This document shows, piece after piece, positions 20,961 through 30,866 of a DNA stretch of 64,000 nt. The position numbers were made by a program, and so were the translations under genes. The notes below the pieces were generated by a model. That model had not been told where the DNA came from. It saw nothing but the letters and a program-made list of their open reading frames with translations, and made no database searches. How positions within the stretch are numbered: the first letter of the stretch is position 1; the number at the start of each line of letters is the position of its first letter. Origin of the DNA: Bufo bufo (lineage: Eukaryota; Chordata; Amphibia; Anura; Bufonidae); the NCBI RefSeq assembly GCF_905171765.1, contig NC_053397.1, positions 115,523,295-115,587,294 on the forward strand. Direction: 5' to 3'.

Positions 20961-23510
20961 ACTTGATGGCCAACAACTCCCTATCTCCCACATCATAGTT
21001 TTTCTCTGCCGGGGAGAGTTTTTTAGAGAAAAAGGCACAGGGTCGCCATTTGGCAGGAGAAGGGCCCTGGGACAAAACCGCACCCACACCCACCTCGGAA
21101 GCATCCACCTCAACAATAAAAGGTAAGGAAACATCGGGATGCACCAAGACGGGAGCAGACGCAAAACTCTCCCTTTAATCTTAGAAAAAGCTGCAAGCGC
21201 CTCCTCCGACCAAGAGGAAAAATCCGCCCCCTTTTTTGTCATGTCAGTGAGGGGTTTGACAACAGAGGAATAATTCAAAATGAACTTTCTGTAATAGTTC
21301 GCAAAACCCAGAAAGCGCATCAATGCCTTCTGATTCTCAGGAAGCTCCCACTCAAGTACAGCACGGACCTTCTCCGGATCCATGCGAAAACCAGAAGCAG
21401 AGAGGAAAAAAAACAGAAATTGAATCTCTGATACCATATAAACACATTTCTCCAGCTTGGCGTACAATTTATTTTCCCGCAGAATCTGCAGAACCTGAAA
21501 AAGATGATCCTGATGGGTCTGAACATCAGGGGAAAAAATCAAAATATCATCAAGATACACCAATACAAATTTCCCCATTAAATGGTAGAAAATACTGTTA
21601 ACAAAATGCTGAAAGACGGCCGGAGCATTCAGCAGGCCGAAAGGCATAACGAGATTCTCGAAATGCCCGTTAGGGGTATTAAAGGCCGTTTTCCATTCAT
21701 CCCCCTCTCTGACCCTGACCAGGTTGTACGCGCCTCTCAAATCCAATTTGGAAAAAACCTTGGCCCCAACAATTTGGTTGAAGAGGTCCGGGATCAGAGA
21801 AAGGGGATAGGGATCGCGAATCGTGATACGGTTCAACTCCCTAAAATCTAGGCAAGGTCTCAGAGAGCCATCTTTCTTTTTAACAAAAAAAAACCCAGCG
21901 GCAACAGGTGATTTTGAGGGACGAATATGCCCCTTATCGAGACTCTCGGAGATATAGGTTCGCATTGCGATTCTTTCCGGTTGTGAGAGATTGTAGAGGC
22001 GTGCTTTTGGCAGCTTGGCGCCGGGAATGAGGTTAATGGGACAGTCAAACTCCCGGTGAGGAGGTAGCTCCTGAACACCGCTCTCGGAAAACACGTCCGA
22101 GAAATCAGAGAGAAATGATGGCACCGTTTTAGTAGACACCTCTGCAAAAGTCGCTGTGAGACAATTCTCTCTACAAAAGTCACTCCACTCATTTATTTGC
22201 CTTCCTTGCCAATCAATAGTGGGGTTATGTCTAGTGAGCCAGGGTAACCCCAAAACTAGAGGAGAAGGTAATCCGTTAAGGACAAAACAAGATATATCCT
22301 CCACATGAGTGTCACCCACAGCCAACCGGATATTGTGAACAATGCCCTTCAGAGATCTCTGTGAGAGTGGAGCAGAGTCAATAGCAAAAACAGGTATATC
22401 CTTTTCTAATGTGCAAACCTGAAAACCATGCATGGCTACAAATTGAGTGTCAATAAGATTGACGGCCGCTCCACTATCGACAAAAATCTCACAAGAAATG
22501 ACTTTGCTCTCTAGCGCCACCCTAGCAGACAGGAGAAAACGGGAACTGCAGGTCAGAGGAAAAGCATCAATTCCTACATCAACTTTGCCCAAAGTAGCAG
22601 ATGAAGCAGAGTTTGATGATCTACATTTTGAGGTTTTTCTCTTATTATCGCTCTTAGTACAGTTCAAGAATCTCCTAGACGGACAAACATTTGCCAAATG
22701 ACCTATGCCCCCACAACAAAAACACACCATACTCTGAGGACTAAATCCTCTTTTATCAGGGGCAAGTCGACCTAGCCGCATGGGCTCCTCCTCAGAGGGG
22801 ACCGAGACAGGACGAGGCCCTTGCACACTGAATGAGTCCGCACCACTGCCCCTAGACTGACAATGGCTGGACAGAGAGGTCTCATTTTTTTCTCTTAGAC
22901 GCCTGTCAAGGCGTACCGTTAATGACATGGCAGACTCTAAGGAAGTTGGTCTCTCATGGAAAGCAAACGCATCTTTCAATCTCTCTGAGAGACCATGACA
23001 GAACTGACTCCGGAGTGCAGCATCATTCCAACCTGAATCAGCTGCCCATCTCCGAAATTCAGAACAATAAAGCTCCGCAGACAGTTTGTTCTGGCATAAA
23101 AAACGTAAGTTAGATTCGGCCAGCGCAACACGATCCGGGTCATCATATATCTGCCCCAGGGCCACAAAATATCTTTCCACGGATCGAAGGGAGGGATCCC
23201 CTGATGGCAGCGAAAAAGCCCAAGTCTGAGCATTACCCCTGAGCAGGGAGATGGCAATCCTCACCCTCTGCTCTTCATTACCAGAGGAATGGGGACACAA
23301 GCAAAAATGGAGTTTGCATGCCTCTCTGAAGCGAACAAAATTCTCACTTCCCCCGGAGAACGTTTCCGGAAGTGAGACCTTTGGCTCGCAACAGACTCCA
23401 TGGGCCGGAGCAGAGCCCAATGCTTGAAGCTGAGTCATAGATTGACGGAGATCCGCTACCTCCAAAGAAAGACCCTGCATGCGGTCAACCAGGCCAGAAA
23501 GCGAATCCAT
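20892..23510 (-). pseudogene. gypsy-B Gag-protease-RT
   Basis: A single frame of 872 codons starts at ATG 23510 (MDSLSGLVDRMQGL), just after the LTR. Gag core spans about residues 45-205. The zinc knuckle is C263-x2-C266-x4-H271-x4-C276. The protease active site FVDSGAAVN has Asp345. RT spans about 500-760, with [40 protein letters not shown] and YLDD at 652-655. Translation is faithful to about residue 780 (near 21170); beyond this a frameshift moves RNase H ([14 protein letters not shown]) to the frame at 21147-20960. Gag and Pol share one frame, as in many chromoviruses. Confidence 0.92.
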
Positions 23511-23540
23511 GTCAAAAAAGACGGTTTTGGTGGATTATAA

Positions 23541-24207
23541 TGTCACGGCTGTATGTGAGCAACTAGAGCATACACAGAAAATAGAGCCACTGACCGGACC
23601 CAAACTAGGGAGGATAAAGGGTGACCCCTGTCAGACCCTCAAAGCTCTCCCTATGCTGCTAAGCACATACCCGGATCCTTATGGTGGAACGAGGCATGCC
23701 CGCGTACCTAAGACTGATGACCACTGTAACCCCTACAATAGTGGAAGGGGCACGGACACCGGTGCCCTGCTCAGTATATGGAGGGAACCGTGGTCGCCTC
23801 GGATCCGGTCAGAAAACAAACAAATACACTACAATGTCTGCACACTTAGCTGAAGGAGCTGCAGCAGCAGAGAAGACGGATCCAAAGACAGGTGGCAATA
23901 TCCAGAGTACTTGCTGCAGCAGAACACAGGTCCAGTGAAATGATAGCTTACAAGTGAAGATACTCAAGCAAGAGCTACAACTCAAATGAGAAATATAATC
24001 CACACTCTACAAAGGAGGAGGGGTGATTTAAAGGCAGAGAAATCAAACATAGGAGGAACAGCTGGGAGGAAGGAAACAGAAAGTAATGACCTCATCCCAG
24101 GGGCGGAGAAACAGAGCAGTGAGAACTCCTCCAAGCTCTGGTAGTGACATCATCACAGGGGTGGAGAAACAGAGCTGTGAGAACGTCTCAAAGCTCTGGT
24201 AGTGACG
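23541..24207 (-). repeat. gypsy-B 5' LTR
   Basis: A 667-bp LTR. On the - strand it is followed by TTATAATCCACCAAAACCG, the presumed primer-binding region, and by the Gag ATG 30 bp later. Confidence 0.94.
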
Positions 24208-24212
24208 GTACC

Positions 24213-25110
24213 CTTTGGTGAGGTCCAACACAGAAAAATACCGGGCTTGGCCCAACTTTTCAATAAGCTCATCCACTCAGGGCATGGGATACGCGTCAAA
24301 CTTGGACACCTCATTAAGTTTGCGGAAGTCATTACAGAACCGCAATGTCCCGTCTGGCTTGGGTATTAATACTATCGGACTGGCCCACTCACTTTTGACT
24401 CCTCGATGACACCCAGCTGGAGCATTAGCTGCACTTCCTCCGTGATGGCTTGTCGCCGAGCCTCGGGTACCCCTGTATGGTTTTAACCGGACTTTCGCCT
24501 GAGGCTCAGTGACAATGTCATGCCGGATTACAGACGTGCGTCCAGGGAGGTCTGAGAACACATCCGTATTCCGGCTAATGAACTCCCTGGCTTCCTGAGC
24601 CTGTTTAGAGGAGAGGCTGTCAGCAATTTTCACTGTGACAGCCGCTTCCCCTGCTTCAGACTGAGGGGCCGAAACCGCTTCCCCTAGGAACCCTGGTCGT
24701 GGGCTGTCTTCCGTACAGGTTTCCCTTTCCTTCCACGGCTTGAGCAGATTCACATGGTACACCTGCTGCGGCTTTCGCCTCCCTGGCTGGTGTACTTTGT
24801 AATCTACCGGTCCAATTTTTTCTAGTACCTCGTAGGGCCCCTGCCACCTAGCTAGGAACTTACTATCTACAGTCGGTACCAGAACCAACACCCGATCACC
24901 CGGGTTAAAGTTTCGGACCCGAGCCTGCCGATTATAGACCCTACTCTGGGCTTGCTGCGCTGCCTCCATATGCTCCCTAACCAGAGGTAACACTGTTTCC
25001 ATCCGTCCCTGCATCTGGGTGACATACTCAACTACAATTTTGTGCGGTGTGGTTTGTTGTTCCCACGCCTCTTTGGCGACGTCATTAAACGAACCCCCCT
25101 GTAGATTTCT
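24213..25110 (-). pseudogene. gypsy-C integrase C-terminus and RT, first part
   Basis: The chain begins after the integrase core with KEAWEQQTTPHK and VLPLVREHMEAAQQAQ. A GPY/F module follows (RVLVLVPTVDSKFLARWQGPYEVL, landmark RWQGPYEVLEKIG), then HVNLLKPW. Without a break the RT N-terminus starts (ADSLSSKQAQEAREF, DVFSDLPGRTSVI, VRLKPYR) and continues to CNDFRKLNEVSKFDAYPMP, a TGA at 24277-24279, and YFSVLDLTKGY, where gypsy-B is inserted. The continuity of integrase into RT on one chain shows the IN-RT order directly. Confidence 0.85.
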
Positions 25111-25119
25111 GGTGGTCTC

Positions 25120-25749
25120 CTAGCGCTCCACCAGGTCGACCATCTCCAGGGCGTTATTCGGAGACACCTGGCCGATCCAGTGCTGGAGAGGGTATGGCAA
25201 AGCCCTCCAAAACACATCCACCAACAGCCGATCCAACATAGCAGTGGTAGTCAACATGTCAGGCTGCAGCCATTTTTGCAAACGGTGCAGCAGATCATAA
25301 TATTGTGGTCTGGTGGATTCAGGCGGGTTAAATTCCCACTGATGCACCCTCTGGGCCCGGACCAACACATTCACCCCGAGTCTCGCCAGGATCTCACCTT
25401 TTACTGTTGGGTAGTCGGCCGCCTGATCATCGGGGAGATCAAACAATACTTGCTGGGGACCAGACACCAGGAACGGAGCAATGACCTCAGCCCACTGGTC
25501 TCGGGGTAACTTTTCCCTCATGGCCACTTTTTCGAAGACCGCCAGATAGGTCTCAACGTCATCTGAGGGAGTCATCTTCGGAATCGCCGCGCAGACAGCT
25601 TTCCGAGCATCGTGGACATTCTGGGACGCTCCTGACGCCTGCAACGCCATCACATGTTGCAATAGCAGCTGGTTCGTTTCTTGTTGCTGCTTGTTAGCCT
25701 CCCGCTGCTGCAAGTTAGCCTCCACGAGGGCCTTCACGACCGCCTCCAT
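25120..25749 (-). pseudogene. gypsy-C Gag with SCAN-like capsid region
   Basis: I place the start at the Met of MEAVVKALVEANLQQ (25749) rather than the upstream ATG at 25863, which falls within the primer-binding region. A Gln-rich coiled-coil-like segment (REANKQQQETNQLL) comes first, then a capsid-like core (DDVETYLAVFEKVA, WAEVIAPFLVSG). The C-terminal half (WEFNPPESTRPQYYD, LQKWLQPD, ALPYPLQHWIGQ, LVDLVE-type ending) resembles the SCAN domain, which is known to descend from Gmr1-like Gag. The frame ends at a stop and then passes into integrase sequence, so nucleocapsid, protease and the integrase core are deleted. Confidence 0.8.
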
Positions 25750-25874
25750 TTTGTCAGGGGATACAGGTCGTAACCTTGCCGGCTTAATGTAGGACATGCA
25801 CTTGTGCCTGGAAAAACTAAAACTTTTCGGCCTATAGGCCTGCCTCACTGCGTTTGCCCGCATCCGACACCAAA

Positions 25875-26433
25875 TGTGGGGATTTGCTCTGGTAGACAGG
25901 CTTGCGGACGCAGTACAGAGGCAATGACAACGTCTTTAACTTAAATAGCAGTGTTTTATTCACACAGACGTAAAGTGACAAAATAAAAATTTCAGGAAAC
26001 AACAGTCACCTTGAGTCTGGTGTTTGTTCACACCAGGCTGCAGCACATAAGTCCTTGAAGGAAACAGTAGTCCATGTGCTTTTGTCCACCAACAATGTAG
26101 CAGGCCTAGTCCAAGCCCAAACACTCAAGCTCCAACACTCAGACTGCCAGCACTCCACTAGCAGATTGAGGATAATTCACACAGCTGAACTTGCTGGCTG
26201 GGTTTTTATATCCCAGCCAAAACCCAGCCTGGAACCGTGGGAAACAGCCACCTACCCTGCTCTTTGGCTGCTCCCAATAAGAACCGGCCCGGATTGGCTT
26301 TACAGCCATTCTGACAGCTGAAGTGTCAGACTGCACTACAGAACTTACTTAAATCCGGTTCTTACCTCACCGAGGCCAGGAACCTCAGTGACACGTATCT
26401 TCCGTCAATGACGGCTCCTTGTTCCTTCTTACA
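25875..26433 (-). repeat. gypsy-C 5' LTR
   Basis: A 559-bp LTR. On the - strand it is followed by TTTGGTGTCGGATGCGGGC, the presumed primer-binding site; I cannot name the tRNA by eye. Confidence 0.9.
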
Positions 26434-26865
26434 CTGGTCACGGGGATCCGTGGTCAGGTCACTTAGGTCATTGTAGGTCCCTAGGGCATTACTAGGGCAA
26501 GCATACCTAGCACTCTTAACCCTGTGTTTCACAACTGCCTTCAGCAACGGTGTGCACATCTATTAACACCAGCTGGGCACTCGTTGTACCAAGGAGTACC
26601 TCATCAGAGCGGTAGGACCACATGGTTACCTTTGGTGCCGCTGAGCACTTTTTGTTATATTAATGTGTTTTGGTTGTTAGTACCATTATTACCGACGTAG
26701 TGAACCACCGCATTGCTTCCTTTTTTGTAATTTCTGTATCCAATTATCGTGGGACCAATTTTCTATGTCTATTATATTAAACGTTAAGTTTTAATAATTG
26801 ATCACTTACTCTATAATTTCTGTTTGATTCAGGTGGTCTCTAATAATTATCTATACTGTTGTATT
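26434..26865 (+). repeat. PLE1 right copy: 3' end
   Basis: The sequence continues from 17026 after removing gypsy-C (target CTGG duplicated). It pairs as an inverted repeat with 3770-4160 and extends about 45 bp further than the left copy before the 16-bp target duplication. No gene is present. Confidence 0.85.
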
Positions 26866-27639
26866 CCAAGTGCAAATTTAAGCACGAGTCTTCTTCCTGC
26901 GGGGGTGGTCACGGGGCCAGCCGTTGTTTTAGGGGGGCGAATCAGAGGGGGGTGAGGCTGGTGCAAAAGGGTCGGACGCCGGTGCGGGTGGGCATGATGG
27001 CAGGGTACCTAGATAGATACCCGGACAGGGGAGCGTCGGAATTCTTGCGGAAGGGGTTTACAGAGGGTTTTAGTATTCCGTCTCGCCCGGTGGAACAGGT
27101 GTTTGGGGTTAGGAAGAATTTGCGGTCAGCTTTGGAGCATAGGGAGGTAGTATCGGAGAAGCTTGCTAAGGAGGTGGCGTTGGGTAGGATGGATGGGCCG
27201 TTTTTTGACTTGCCGTGGGAGGATTTGAGGGTTTCCCCTTTGGGGGTGGTGCCCAAGAAGGAGCCGAACAAGTTTCGGCTCATTCATCACTTGTCTTTCC
27301 CAAAGGGGGCGTCGGTCAATGAAGGTATTGATCCTGAATTTTTTTCGGTGGTTTATACCTCCTTTGATGCGGCGGTAGAATGGGTGCGTAAGTTGGGGCC
27401 CGGGGCCTTGTTGGCAAAAACAGACATTGAGGCGGCGTTCCGGTTGTTGCCCGTTAACCCAGATAGTTTACACTTGTTAGGTTGTTTCTGGGATGGCGGG
27501 TACTTTGTGGATAGGTGTTTGCCAATGGGGTGCTCGGTGTCTTGTGCATACTTTGAAACATTCAGTTCATTCTTGGAATGGGTGGTTAAGGATGTGTCAG
27601 GGTGTGTGTCGCTTATCCATTATCTTGATGATTTTTTAT
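26866..27639 (+). pseudogene. Ngaro1 Gag C-terminus and RT, first part
   Basis: After the PLE1 target duplication the Gag finger finishes as CKFKHESSSCGGGHGASRC, a CCCH finger running into a second Cys/His motif. RT follows in the same frame: PVRVGMMAGYLDRYPD, then VSPLGVVPKKEPNKFRLIHHLSFPKG (given here only as landmarks VSPLGVVPKK and FRLIHHLSFP), AKTDIEAAF with the first catalytic Asp, LPMGCSVSC, and HYLDDFL with the catalytic pair at about 27616-27633. The frame is open from 26859 to the insertion point. PLE2 starts immediately after YLDDFL, so the polymerase is split in its active site. Confidence 0.9.
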
Positions 27640-28469
27640 AGAGAAGTAATAATGTTATTTAGTGTGGAAGTAATGGACCACAGCAGCGGTACCCTTAAGG
27701 GAGTAGGTTCGGTCTCCTAAATATCAAAAGAACAAAAGGTGCGGGAACCGCACTCTAAATAAACAATAAGTGTCAGTAATAAAGTCCTGCAAATGTAGAG
27801 AACTGATAAATCATACAGTTACCAGAGGTAGAATTCGCTGAAACGTACTGTTCATACGAAGAAATTATAGTCCACCTCCTACTGGTCCGCAGGTCTCGTG
27901 GTGAGAAAACAACCACTAAATCCAAACACCGGACCCGAATACCAGAGGCAGAATTCGCTGAAACGTAATGTTTATACGAAAAGATTCTAAACCACCTCCT
28001 ACTGGTCTGCAGGTCTCGTGCTGGGTCACCAACCACTGAATCCAAACACCGGACCCGAATACCTTCAAAAAGGAATAAAACAGATGGTGCAATACCCTCG
28101 GTATCTTCAAAGGTAAGGAATTTATTGTACTTACAATTAATAAGTTACAAACATGCACATAGAAATGCCCGACCCGGGTTTCGCTGTTAGCTTCTTCAGG
28201 GGCTGCGGTACAAACGCCGCTGCAAACCACGAGTAAAAGATCCCTTTTACCCCGGAACTGAAACGGACTTCCGTTATCCAATGACATGTCAATCAAAATG
28301 TCGAATGTCAAACAAATAAAAATGTGCAATAAAAACAAACACATAATATCACATAAAATATACAATAACATATAAATATAATATAAATACACATGTGTGA
28401 AATGTATAAAAACATATATATTTAAAAATATAAAATATAAAATATAAAACGGAAATGGTATCATACGGA
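27640..28469 (-). repeat. PLE2 left copy: 3' region (pseudo-LTR)
   Basis: Noncoding. It includes the 84-bp start-of-element tail (27640-27723), two tandem copies of a ~121-bp unit (about 27825-28065), a hammerhead-like motif (28167-28203) and an AT-rich stretch (28310-28450). It mirrors 35540-36290. Confidence 0.85.
28167..28203 (-). ncRNA. hammerhead-ribozyme-like motif, PLE2 left copy
   Basis: On the - strand GCCC, CTGAAGA, AGCTAACAGC, GAAA, CCCGGG, TC and GGGC follow one another without a gap. GCCC/GGGC form a 4-bp stem I, GCT/AGC a short stem II, and ACC/GGT a minimal stem III before a GTC cleavage triplet. The core CUGANGA … GAAA … UH is complete. Confidence 0.66.
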
Positions 28470-30182
28470 TCAAGCCATGCAGACTGCTTTTATATCCCAC
28501 TCAATATTTAATCCTTGTGGCTGTAAAGTGTCCATCTCAAATATCCATTGCGCTTCTTTCTTGTTAATTTGGGTGGCGGGGTTACCCCCTCGCCAATATC
28601 GTTTAACCAATTCTATATCGTAGAATTTCAAACCACTAGGATCTTTTTGATGAACTCTCTTAAAATGGGCAGAGACACTATGCATCTCCAGCCGCTTTTT
28701 AATATTTCTGATATGCTCTGCCACCCGGACTTTCAACTTCCTTAGAGTCCTACCTATATATTGGAGCCCACAAGGGCACTCCAACATATAGATGACTCCC
28801 ATAGTCTCACAAGAGATATTTCCCTTTATCTTTAATACGGTTGCTTTGGAGGTAGACACAATCTCTTTTATTTTTGATTTTTTCTTCTCCTCCCTGGAGC
28901 GATTTCTGCAACAAGGGCAGAAGCCGCACCAGGTGAATACACTGCAGGATTTGGTTGTAACAGGGACATCCTTCACAAAACTATGTACAATCCGATTCCT
29001 AACAGTAGGGGCTCTTTTAAAAATAAATGGAGGTTTTTTTGGGATGAGATCTCCAATGGTTCGATCATTTTTCAGAACGTTCCAGTTCTGATGTATGATC
29101 TTTCTAATCTGGGGGCAGATAGTGGAATAAGAGGTAGAGAAGGCAAATTGATATTTATCCCTCATGCATTGTATATGTTCACTAGAATCCTTATTTTTAT
29201 TTTTATTTTTTGTTTTGTCAATATCTAGCTTTACTTCTTCTCTTTGTTCATATAATGTTTCCTTTTCATATCCCTTTTCAATGAACCGATCTACAATGAT
29301 GCTACTTTGATTCTCATAATCTTCTATATTGGTGCAATTTCTTCTAATGCGTTGTAGCTGTCCTTTCGGTACATTACATAACCAAGGCTTGTAATGACAA
29401 CTACTTCTTTCTATGTACCCATTGCGGTCAGTTGGTTTGAAATAGGTTTTGGTTACAATTTTACCTTGTTCTAACCTAATCTCAAGATCCAAAAAATGGA
29501 TAGTGGTTTTACTGATATCTTCGGTGAATTTTATATTCCATTCATTAGAGTTTATACATGAAATAAAGTCCAATAATCCTTTTTCAGTGCCGTACCAGAT
29601 ACCGATGCAGTCATCGATATATCTTTTCCAAAATCGAAGACTGCCATCCTCGGTATCTCTCTTTAGTGCAGGGGAGATGGTAAAATGCTCCCAGTATGCC
29701 ATAAAGATGTTGGCGAAACTGGGTGCGAATTTCGCACCCATCGCCACACCGGAGACTTGTAGAAAATAATAATCATCATACCAGAAATAATTATGTCCCA
29801 AACAATAGTGTATGCAGTCTAGGATAAATATTTTCTGATCTTCCCTCATCTGTTCATCACTATCCAAATAAAATCTAACCGCATCCATACCGATATTATT
29901 AGGTATTATAGTATATAATGATGTAACATCAAGTGTCATTAAAAAAGTATTTTCTGGGATATTATCAACTTCTTTCAGGAGTTCCAATATATGCCCTGTA
30001 TCTCTTAAGTAATAAGGAGTAGTGGTAACATACCGCTGTAAGAAAATATCTATGTACTCTGATACGCGGCTGGTGATTGAATCAGTACCAGAGACTATCG
30101 GTCTACCTGGGGGGCGCTCTGCATCCTTATGTACCTTTGGTAAGTAATATATAGTTGGAGTTTTGGGGTATAAATTATTCAA
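28470..30182 (-). CDS. PLE2 left copy: RT - GIY-YIG endonuclease (570 codons open)
   Basis: The open frame covers most of the protein. RT motifs are YYLPKVHKDAERPPGRPIVS, FLMTLDVTSLYT (catalytic Asp), VSGVAMGAKFAPSFANIFM and WKRYIDDCIGIW (catalytic IDD). A linker with HQNWNVL and the Cys cluster CGFCPCCRN leads to GIY-YIG: ETMGVIYMLECPCGLQYIGRT, LRKLKVRVAEHIRNI, HFKRVHQKDPSG and KEAQWIFEM with the likely catalytic Glu. The stop is at 28470. The PLE RT is related to telomerase RT. Upstream, the remaining N-terminal region (30488-30306) is separated by in-frame stops at about 30306 and 30244, so the copy as a whole is damaged at its 5' end. Confidence 0.9.
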   Translation of the reverse strand: MNNLYPKTPTIYYLPKVHKDAERPPGRPIVSGTDSITSRVSEYIDIFLQRYVTTTPYYLRDTGHILELLKEVDNIPENTFLMTLDVTSLYTIIPNNIGMDAVRFYLDSDEQMREDQKIFILDCIHYCLGHNYFWYDDYYFLQVSGVAMGAKFAPSFANIFMAYWEHFTISPALKRDTEDGSLRFWKRYIDDCIGIWYGTEKGLLDFISCINSNEWNIKFTEDISKTTIHFLDLEIRLEQGKIVTKTYFKPTDRNGYIERSSCHYKPWLCNVPKGQLQRIRRNCTNIEDYENQSSIIVDRFIEKGYEKETLYEQREEVKLDIDKTKNKNKNKDSSEHIQCMRDKYQFAFSTSYSTICPQIRKIIHQNWNVLKNDRTIGDLIPKKPPFIFKRAPTVRNRIVHSFVKDVPVTTKSCSVFTWCGFCPCCRNRSREEKKKSKIKEIVSTSKATVLKIKGNISCETMGVIYMLECPCGLQYIGRTLRKLKVRVAEHIRNIKKRLEMHSVSAHFKRVHQKDPSGLKFYDIELVKRYWRGGNPATQINKKEAQWIFEMDTLQPQGLNIEWDIKAVCMA

Positions 30183-30305
30183 ATACTGATATTCTTTTTG
30201 ATTAAGGACCCCTTGAGCTAACCCTCTATCAAGGAGTATTTTTTATTGCTTCTTGTATTCAATGACCGTATCATTTTTCAATTTCATATATGTATTCTTA
30301 TCACT

Positions 30306-30738
30306 CTAGATTCTCTGCATTTCGGCATTATAATCCACTTTATCTAATAACACTATCCCTCCCCCTTTATCAGCCAGCTTAATTATTATGTGATCATGTT
30401 GTTCTAGATTTTTTAAAGACTCTTTTTCTTTTTTACTCAAATTATTCTGTTTCGTACCCCTTATATCTATTTGATCAAGTCCCTTCAAGACACCACGTTT
30501 AAAAGCTTCAATGCACTAATTTTCTTTATTATCTGGATAAAATGTAGATTTGTTCCTTAGGTCCGTATATATCCCCGTTCCATCTATTTGGGGAGTCTTG
30601 ATGGGATTTTTTGTGAGATATTTGCGGATATTAAGTTTTCTGATGAATCGATGCAGATCCAAATAGGTCTCAAATTTGTTGCCCTGAAAAGTGGGTGCAA
30701 ACTTGAGACCCTTACTGAGGACCGACAGCTCATCGGGT
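30306..30738 (-). pseudogene. PLE2 left copy: truncated RT N-terminus
   Basis: This reads DELSVLSKGLKFAPTF, DLHRFIRKLNI, KGLDQIDIRGTKQNNLSKKEKESL and DKGGGIVLLDKVDYN, co-linear with 32126-32560 of the right copy. TAG at 30306-30308, TAA near 30243 and a stop near 30520 interrupt it. It ends at the dimer junction near 30740, where the right copy starts in the opposite direction. Confidence 0.82.
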
Positions 30739-30866
30739 ATTTAGGTATTGATATTTAGGAGACCGAACCTACTCCCTTAAGGGTACCGCTGCTGTGGTCC
30801 ATTACTTCCACACTAAATAACATTATTACTTCTATATTTTGTATTTGGGTTCATTTGGTGTGAAGT

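Larger units (their letters stand above)
18618..24207 (-). mobile_element. gypsy-B: nearly complete chromovirus
   Basis: LTRs lie at 18618-19284 and 23541-24207 (667 bp each, TGTCAYGGCTG … TAGTGACR on the + strand). The target duplication is GTACC (18613-18617 and 24208-24212), inside gypsy-C RT. About eight LTR differences were counted (roughly 1.2%). All Gag-Pol domains are present, with two frameshifts around RNase H. A polypurine tract read backwards (GTACCTCCCCCCCTCTACGG) adjoins the left LTR. Confidence 0.95.
17027..26433 (-). mobile_element. gypsy-C: Gmr1-like Ty3/gypsy element (integrase before RT)
   Basis: LTRs lie at 17027-17596 and 25875-26433 (TGTGGGGATT … TTACA on the + strand). 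The target duplication is CTGG (17023-17026 and 26434-26437), or ACTGG if the terminal A is counted as target. The target is PLE1 sequence whose uninterrupted form is visible at 4150-4170. Reading on the - strand the order is Gag, integrase C-terminus, RT, RNase H, then the polypurine tract, so integrase lies upstream of RT. That order marks Gmr1-like elements. Gypsy-B is inserted in RT. Confidence 0.9.
3770..26865. mobile_element. PLE1: inverted dimer of a Penelope-like element, with three nested insertions
   Basis: The element is bounded by a 16-bp direct duplication, CCAAGTGCAAATTTAA, at 3754-3769 and 26866-26881. It is made of two 5'-truncated copies facing away from each other. The left copy is on the - strand (3770-5138, 9445-9720, 15455-15504). 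The right copy is on the + strand (about 15505-17026 and 26434-26865). The arms match closely as reverse complements, including the GIY-YIG endonuclease and the long 3' region. PLEs are retroelements with a telomerase-related RT and a GIY-YIG nuclease; variable target duplications and partial inverted copies are typical of them. The RT domain is absent from both copies. Confidence 0.88.
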
